Assembly: GCF_902686445.1 (NCBI RefSeq)
Contig: NC_062220.1
Coordinates: forward strand, 116,484,643-116,548,642
DNA: 64,000 nt
Direction: 5' to 3'
Source of the DNA: Sciurus carolinensis
Taxonomy: Eukaryota > Chordata > Mammalia > Rodentia > Sciuridae
Shown here: positions 58,873-64,000 of the stretch, one piece after another
Position numbering within the stretch: position 1 is the stretch's first letter
How the letters are laid out: every line of letters starts with the position of its first letter
Translations under genes and position numbers: made by a program
The notes under the pieces: generated by a model
What the model was told of the DNA's origin: nothing
The model's input: only the letters and a program-made list of their open reading frames with translations
Database searches by the model: none

Positions 58873-60811
58873 TACATTTAAAAGAAATTGTTTAATTTGC
58901 CAGATTTTATCCTTAACTATCTTGGCCTCCTGCTCCTAATCCATACCTTGTGCTACCCAGTTATGTATTTATCTATACTCTCTGGATGTTAGAGGTTTCA
59001 ATGTTTTTATTATTGCTGAACACATTTAACTGATGAGACTGTAATACAGCTTAATATAGCATCTGTATGGCATCTTTCATGTATGATCTCCCATCCCCTT
59101 TTCAAAGTGCCTTCTTTATACCAAAGGAGGCAGGGAGATGCTATAAACACGAAGTTGTCCATCTTTCAAAGAGAAAAATACACAGTTGAGACAAAATAAT
59201 TTACCATGATATATACAATAAATCGTTGGTTAAACCAGAAACAAAATCCAAGGCACTTTCCATTTCATCCGCTAGCTTTCAATCCTCTCCTTTTACCCTA
59301 TCCAAGCTCAAAACTTACCACAAACTCCACACAAGACAATCCTCTGAGTAATGCTAGCCATGTAAAAGTCTCCACTTTCCCCTCTTCTTTGCTCAGATTA
59401 AGAATGCACTTTAAGAGTGCTCACTGGGTTTCTTCTCTTCCACAAGAGTAAGCCATCTGTTAGTGTCAAGCTACTTCTTCTATTCTCAAGACCCACCCTC
59501 AGCTCTTTTCCAAGCTACCCTGAAATCAGTCAATACTAACAAGTTGAATTGAACTTCAATAGGAACATATTATCAATAAGATTTCACAGGTAGAATTTTA
59601 AAAATTAATTAAATTAAAATTAAATAAAAATGATTTCCCGCTAGCAAATCAATTCAATGAAAAGTACATTGTTTTCACCTAGAAGCATTGAGCACCTCCA
59701 CCTGGAACAGAGACCATGCACTTTAACCTTTGTCAATAGATGATTTGCAATCAAGATGCCTGATAAAGAACAGCTGTGGTCACATGAACTCATGAAGGAT
59801 CCCAGGCTAATGATTTCAATGTTTTTTTGAGAATACAGTGGTATTGAGATGACAGATACCCTGACAGGTGCATTTTCTCTGTCAAGTGACAGTGCCAGCT
59901 TCTAAGCCCGTATATGTCCACATCAGCACCATGAAGCAAAGCTGCCTCTGTCAAATGCATTCAAGTTCATTATAATCACCAGAGGGTATAGTTTCTACAG
60001 TCACACACACACACACAAAAATGGTTAACCAAGGACCAGAAAAGTGTCTGTAAATAAAGGCTGCTATCATTCATTTAGACAAAAATAAATAAATAAAAAT
60101 TTCCAAGTGGCTAAAACATTCTAGGAACATTGAATGTCAAAATGAGTAGAATCCCAAACATGAGGAGCACACAAGGGGAATCTTTAAAAATACAAAAAAT
60201 TCCCTGGACTCAAGATTATCTAATTTCCCCACTGGCTTGAGCCTTGGGCCTGGGTCCTTCCCTTTTCTGAGGCCTTTGCTTTAAAGAGCAAATGCCCAGG
60301 ACAGGGACTTTATCAAGTTCCCATCCCCAGCTTCTGTGTATCCATTGGTTTGTCAGATTGATATTTCTTGCACTATAAAAAAATTGAGAGTTATATGATG
60401 GTGGGATAAAATTTTCTTAAAAAAAAAAGGTGTTCAGATATGGTTAGAAACAGAGCAAAACTCTAAAAATAATATTCAAGGATTACAATGTAGACACACT
60501 GAATCTACCTGAGACAGACTTGCAATAGACACCACAGGACTTCTGTTTCTTAGTCTGATTTTTCTGGATATGACTGAACAAACTTTCCCTCTGTGACTCT
60601 ACTTTGTACAGATGAATGTATTACACTGGTTTCAATACATAAGTTAATGGCAAAATAATGATTTTCCTTCAGCTAGTCTATAATTACACATATACATATT
60701 TATCCAACTAGGAAAAATTTACAACTATCTGGTTTCCCTTCAATGCCACAGAATGGGACTGAAGGGAGATGAAGATTCCAGCCTTGTGGAGTCTACAGCA
60801 GAAGGTAGGGC
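58873..60811. other. Region downstream of the SLC5A exon; no further gene seen
   Basis: Contains the 3' UTR of the minus-strand SLC5A gene in its right part, but its end cannot be placed. A short (CA)n lies at 60003-60017. The remainder is unassigned. Confidence 0.4.
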
Positions 60812-61032
60812 TCAGGCAAAGTATGCATGGCAAAAAACAGCCACAGCTAGCAGGATGATGCCGTTGATGTTCACTACTGTCCTCCACAAAGGCTTCTCCG
60901 AGGTGTCTGTCAGCTTCATCTTCATAGCTGCCTCCTCCTCCTTGGTCATCTTGGGTCCCTTCTGGTCCAGCCCACAAAACAGGTCATAGGCCCGCCTGAA
61001 GCACCCTTTTCTCTCCTCAGGCACTTCTGTGT
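60812..61032 (-). CDS. SLC5A4: Terminal coding exon of a sodium/glucose cotransporter (SGLT1/SGLT3 type)
   Basis: This exon encodes the C-terminal ~73 residues of a Na+/sugar symporter of the plasma membrane. Visible blocks are the cytoplasmic [10 protein letters not shown], the acidic [10 protein letters not shown] stretch, [11 protein letters not shown], and a final hydrophobic transmembrane helix ([19 protein letters not shown]) running to a TGA stop at 60812-60814. The 5' edge is a splice acceptor: the AG lies at 61033-61034, preceded on the minus strand by a pyrimidine-rich run (ttcttttatgccttttcctag without its last bases). The exon opens with two bases finishing a split codon, then Thr-Glu-Val-Pro-Glu-Glu. 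It is therefore a real spliced exon and not a retrocopy. The [11 protein letters not shown] and VNINGIILL features look closer to SLC5A4 (SGLT3, a glucose-responsive relative) than to SLC5A1, but this paralog choice is from memory. No other exon was found between 61032 and 64000, so that stretch would be intron. I saw no canonical AATAAA for this strand between about 60100 and 60811. Confidence 0.85.
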
Positions 61033-61810
61033 CTAGGAAAAGGCATAAAAGAATTATTGGATGCAGAAGCAGGAGAGATGAGAAGAGGCTTCTAGGAAGA
61101 TGCTATACCATGAAGCATCTGCATTCCAAAGAAATTTCCCAATTTTCGTGTTTTCAGGAATGGGAATAGTATAGAATTTTCAAATGAACTTATGTACAAG
61201 ACAATGTTACTAGATGGATTTTACATCCTCATGATCAACTAACCTGAGTGTCATTTCTATCAGGACCAATGGAATGTATTTTGATTTAGAAAATTTATAG
61301 TAAGTAATAGTTTATGAGAGAGAAATGTCACAGAGAAACTGTGACATGAAGGACAGGGAAAACTTGCCTCTGAAATACATAAACTCATAGCTGTTTGCTA
61401 CATTATTGGAAAGCAACAGGGCTGGAATGACAGGAGTGAATTGGCTACATCTGTGAATTCTAAGCCTCCACATCAGATTCATCAAGTTGGCGAGGAAACG
61501 TCTGAACTGTTCCTGATGCAAAGTAGCAGGATCGACACTTCTTGGCCTTAAGATCTGATGTTGCATATCAATACTGCTGAACCAAATCACCCAGCTGGCC
61601 CTTACATTCAAAGTGGATGGCTACCAAGAGAACTAGTTCCCTCCTCTGAGCTCAGGTATGGCACTAGAGGTAGACAGACCCAGTTTACAATCCATCCCTT
61701 CCACTCACTAGATATGCAATCAAACACACTATATTTTTGGCACCATCTTCAGAGAACACGCTTCTGCACTTTCCCATTTTTACAAGTCACAGGCTTTTTA
61801 AAAAGAGTCA

Positions 61811-61899
61811 TAGGGGTTGGGGATATAGCTCAGTTGGTAGAGTGCTTGACTCGCAAGCACAAAGCCCTGGGTTCAAATCCCCAGGACCACAAAAAGAAA
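61811..61899 (+). mobile_element. ID SINE, intact
   Basis: ggggttggggatatagctcagttgg (A box) .. gggttcaaatccccagg (B box) and a short A-rich tail, flanked by AAAAGAGTCA at 61801-61810 and 61901-61910. tRNA-Ala-like head. It lies antisense to the SLC5A gene. Confidence 0.93.
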
Positions 61900-62414
61900 A
61901 AAAAGAGTCAAATTTTAGAACTAGAAAAATCCTTAGTGATCCAGGGCATACATCAGGATTGGTACCAAGTCTGGCCTTGTGACCTTGTAATTCATTTCTC
62001 TTATCTTTTGGGTATCTGTGAAAATGGATAAATACCGTCTTCTTTATTGTATTCATGAAAATTTATTGAGATATTTAATATCTCAACATAGAGAGAACAG
62101 CATATAGTACATATTAATAAGTAAAGACCTTCTTCCACTCTCTCTCCTTTCTCTCATATGCATGAGACATGCCTTTTTGTGCCTCTCCCATCTGCTTCAT
62201 GCCAGTGAGATGGACTTATTGACTAGCTCACATGACAAATAAATACATGGTTATCTGAGTCAATATAAAGTCGAATGGTCTTAGGAAAGTCTCTACTTTT
62301 CATTTCTCTCCTCTATAAAATTGGAAGAATTATATTTGCATTATCTGCCTTAAATTATGATGTGGTACAAAATGAATCATTAAATGAGTAAGTTATTTAT
62401 AATTAAGATGTTAT

Positions 62415-62505
62415 GGGGCTGGGGAGATAGCTCAGTCAGTAGAGTGCTTGCCTTGCAAGCACAAGGCCCTGAGTTCGATCCCCAGCACCCCCCCCCAAAA
62501 AAAGA
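62415..62505 (+). mobile_element. ID SINE, intact
   Basis: ggggctggggagatagctcagtcagtagag .. gagttcgatccccagcacc, an 8-9 C run and an A-rich tail. Target duplication AAGATGTTAT at 62405-62414 and 62506-62515. Confidence 0.93.
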
Positions 62506-62540
62506 AAGATGTTATTTATGATCACGTCATTATCTGTCAT

Positions 62541-62575
62541 ATGATGATGATGGTGGTGGTGGTGATGATGATAAT
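62541..62575. repeat. (GAT/GGT)n microsatellite
   Basis: About eleven trinucleotide units, GAT and GGT mixed. Confidence 0.9.
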
Positions 62576-62899
62576 AAGGGGAAGTTGATGCAATCACTAG
62601 GCTTCCTCATAGTGTTGTTTCTCATGAATGGTGCTGGTGACACCTGTGGTCCATCAACAGAGCTTAACTTATCGTGCTTTAGTATGGTAGAGTGGTATTG
62701 TTTCACCATAAGTTCATGAAAGAAAAACAATTCAAGCACTGCCATGAACCTCAGAGGTCACCAAGCTAATTCTTCTCTCATTAAAACAATCCCCTCTGTA
62801 ATATCCCTGATAGACAAATATCTGAAACTCATCCCTTTCCAGATCAACTCAATTAGAAAACTCTTCTTTAAAATCAATCATGATGGTGATAATTATAGC

Positions 62900-63065
62900 C
62901 AATTCTTATAAAGTGTCCAATGCTGCCAATAACACTGAGGCATGGGGTATCACTTAGAATACTCAAAGATGAGAAATATGAGCTTTACAAAAACGAATTC
63001 ACTTGCCCAAAGTAGTGAAAAAAGAATTTAGGATTCAATCTCAGTTCCACCTCATTCCAAAACCT
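62900..63065 (-). repeat. MIR-like SINE remnant
   Basis: Weak reverse-orientation MIR core: agatgagaaatatgagc, cacttgcccaaag, ttaggattcaatctcag. Confidence 0.4.
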
Positions 63066-63084
63066 GCCCCTACCCTCTCACTCA

Positions 63085-63260
63085 CTAGGGATTGAATCCA
63101 GGGGCATTCTATAACTCAGTCATACACACAGTCCTTATCTTTTCTATTTTGAGACAGAATCTCATTAAATTGCCCAGGCTGGTCTCATACTTGCAACCCT
63201 CCTGCCTCAGCTTCTTGAATCACTGTGATTACATTGATGCATCACCACACCCAGCTTTAT
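63085..63260 (-). mobile_element. B1-ID dimer SINE (B1-dID type)
   Basis: The minus strand reads a B1-like 7SL part (gctgggtgtggtgatgc.. gaggcaggagggttgcaag.. agcctgggcaatttaatgag) joined to an ID part (ggactgtgtgtatgactgagttatag.. ggattcaatccctagt). This fusion is characteristic of squirrels and dormice. Confidence 0.8.
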
Positions 63261-63487
63261 AACCTAGCTGTTCACTATTCTACTTTCTTACTCTGAGTTC
63301 AAGTTGGATGGATCCTTTGGTTCATCCATTTTAAATTTTTTCTCTGTTGCAAAAATAATCTCTTCTTCCATATTAACATTCTTGATACTCAAGACTCCTC
63401 ATCCATGTCCTTCTAGAATCTGATACTCTCTCTCGGTGTGGGAACTTTTTTTAAAGTAGAAGAGGAAGGGTGCATGTTCACAGGCCT

Positions 63488-63572
63488 AAGGTGCAGTTTT
63501 GTGGTAGAGTACTGGTCTGGTAGGTGCAAGTCTTTGTTTTAATTCCCAGCACCACAAAAAGGAAAAGAAAAA
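63488..63572 (+). mobile_element. Diverged ID SINE
   Basis: gtgcagttttgtggtagagtactggtc..ttaattcccagcaccacaaaaagg, an ID element with mutated boxes and an AAAG-type tail. Confidence 0.7.
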
Positions 63573-63684
63573 GAAAATGGGGCCATGGTCATGCCTGCCT
63601 GCTCCAGGAAAGCAGGAGGGAGCTGCCTGTTGTCAGCATCATGGTCAGCTGTCTGTGGCTCCATGTTCCTCCAGACCATTAACA

Positions 63685-63785
63685 GTTTTTCCCTTGCGGT
63701 GCCTCAATTTGTGTCTGTAATGTGAGATAATAAGATCAAATGACCTTTACGGCCCTTTCCAGAACTAGAATTCTATGACATTCCT
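63685..63785 (+). repeat. Ancient MIR/CR1-type remnant
   Basis: tgcctcaatttgtgtctgtaatgtgagataataagatc then ggccctttccagaactagaattctatga, the end pattern of ancient mammalian MIR3/L3-type repeats. Confidence 0.4.
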
Positions 63786-64000
63786 GATGGCGAGATTCAA
63801 AACTTGTTCTGCTTCATCTGGTGTTCTACTTCAGAAGAAGTCATGAGCTCTCCAATCCAGTATCAGCAATAGCATATGATCTAGAGTTCTCCTACTTCTG
63901 TACACCACACACATCCATTCTCCATGTGTGTACCTCACCCATATAGGGATGAAAGGTTCCAGCACTGAAGCCAAAGAACACATTAATTTAAAGGGCAAAA

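Larger units (their letters stand above)
61033..64000 (-). other. Presumed last intron of the SLC5A gene
   Basis: Starts with the splice acceptor at 61033-61034 and extends to the window edge without another recognisable SLC5A exon. It hosts the SINEs listed below. Confidence 0.6.

Noticed and set aside
61811..61899. Possible tRNA gene (A and B boxes, cloverleaf-like head)
   Set aside because: A-rich tail and flanking target duplication show it is an ID SINE; the copy at 62415 is the same.

Overview
The window is nuclear DNA from a rodent, most probably a squirrel-family species (ground squirrel, marmot or similar). Three things point there: tRNA-Ala-derived ID SINEs with intact Pol III boxes and target-site duplications, a B1-ID dimer SINE of the type typical of squirrels and dormice, and many copies of one L1 lineage whose 3' UTR and tail recur on both strands. 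The one host protein-coding element I can support is the last coding exon of a sodium/glucose cotransporter gene (SLC5A1/SLC5A4 group, SLC5A4-like) on the minus strand at 60812-61032. Its other exons must lie beyond position 64000. Everything to the left of it appears intergenic and is dominated by transposable elements.

Layout. 1-9600: ancient repeats (an L1 3' end, two MaLR-like LTR copies, old L1) in otherwise featureless AT-rich DNA. 9.66-12.1 kb: a decayed minus-strand class I (gamma-type) endogenous retrovirus whose integrase was split by a younger L1, marked by a 16-bp target-site duplication. 13.2-14.7 kb: an unnamed dispersed repeat, an ID SINE and an L1 5' end. 14.7-22.8 kb: a minus-strand L1 interrupted by a nearly complete minus-strand class II (beta/IAP-like) endogenous retrovirus at 15039-19449. 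That provirus has two LTRs, a 6-bp target duplication, gag, a pol with a large internal deletion and an env remnant. 24.85-27.0 kb: two L1 pieces in opposite orientation. 27.4-28.8 kb: a GC-richer unidentified block. 31.3-34.6 kb: old L1, an ERVL/MLT2-like LTR with the start of its internal region, and a CpG-rich solo LTR. 34.6-43.05 kb: a decayed nearly full-length L1 with a younger L1 nested inside it, then more L1 tails. 43.2-44.1 kb: 5' leader and gag start of another class I retrovirus. 44.4 kb: a 262-nt all-purine tract. 44.8-52.2 kb: further L1s. 52.5-60 kb: old MIR, MaLR, MER5 and L1 remnants plus SINEs whose tails became dinucleotide microsatellites. 60.8-64 kb: the SLC5A exon and its upstream intron, carrying ID, B1-ID and MIR-like SINEs.

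No retroviral or L1 reading frame here is intact; all the viral sequences are old genomic copies with stops, frameshifts and deletions. I see no CRISPR array, operon, or clearly new multi-gene system. What merits a second look is the structure of the deletion-derivative provirus, a telomere-like motif inside L1 3' UTRs, microsatellites born in SINE tails, an unnamed ~450-bp repeat family, and the unidentified 27.4-28.8 kb block. All repeat-family names are from memory of consensus features; a repeat-library search was not possible.
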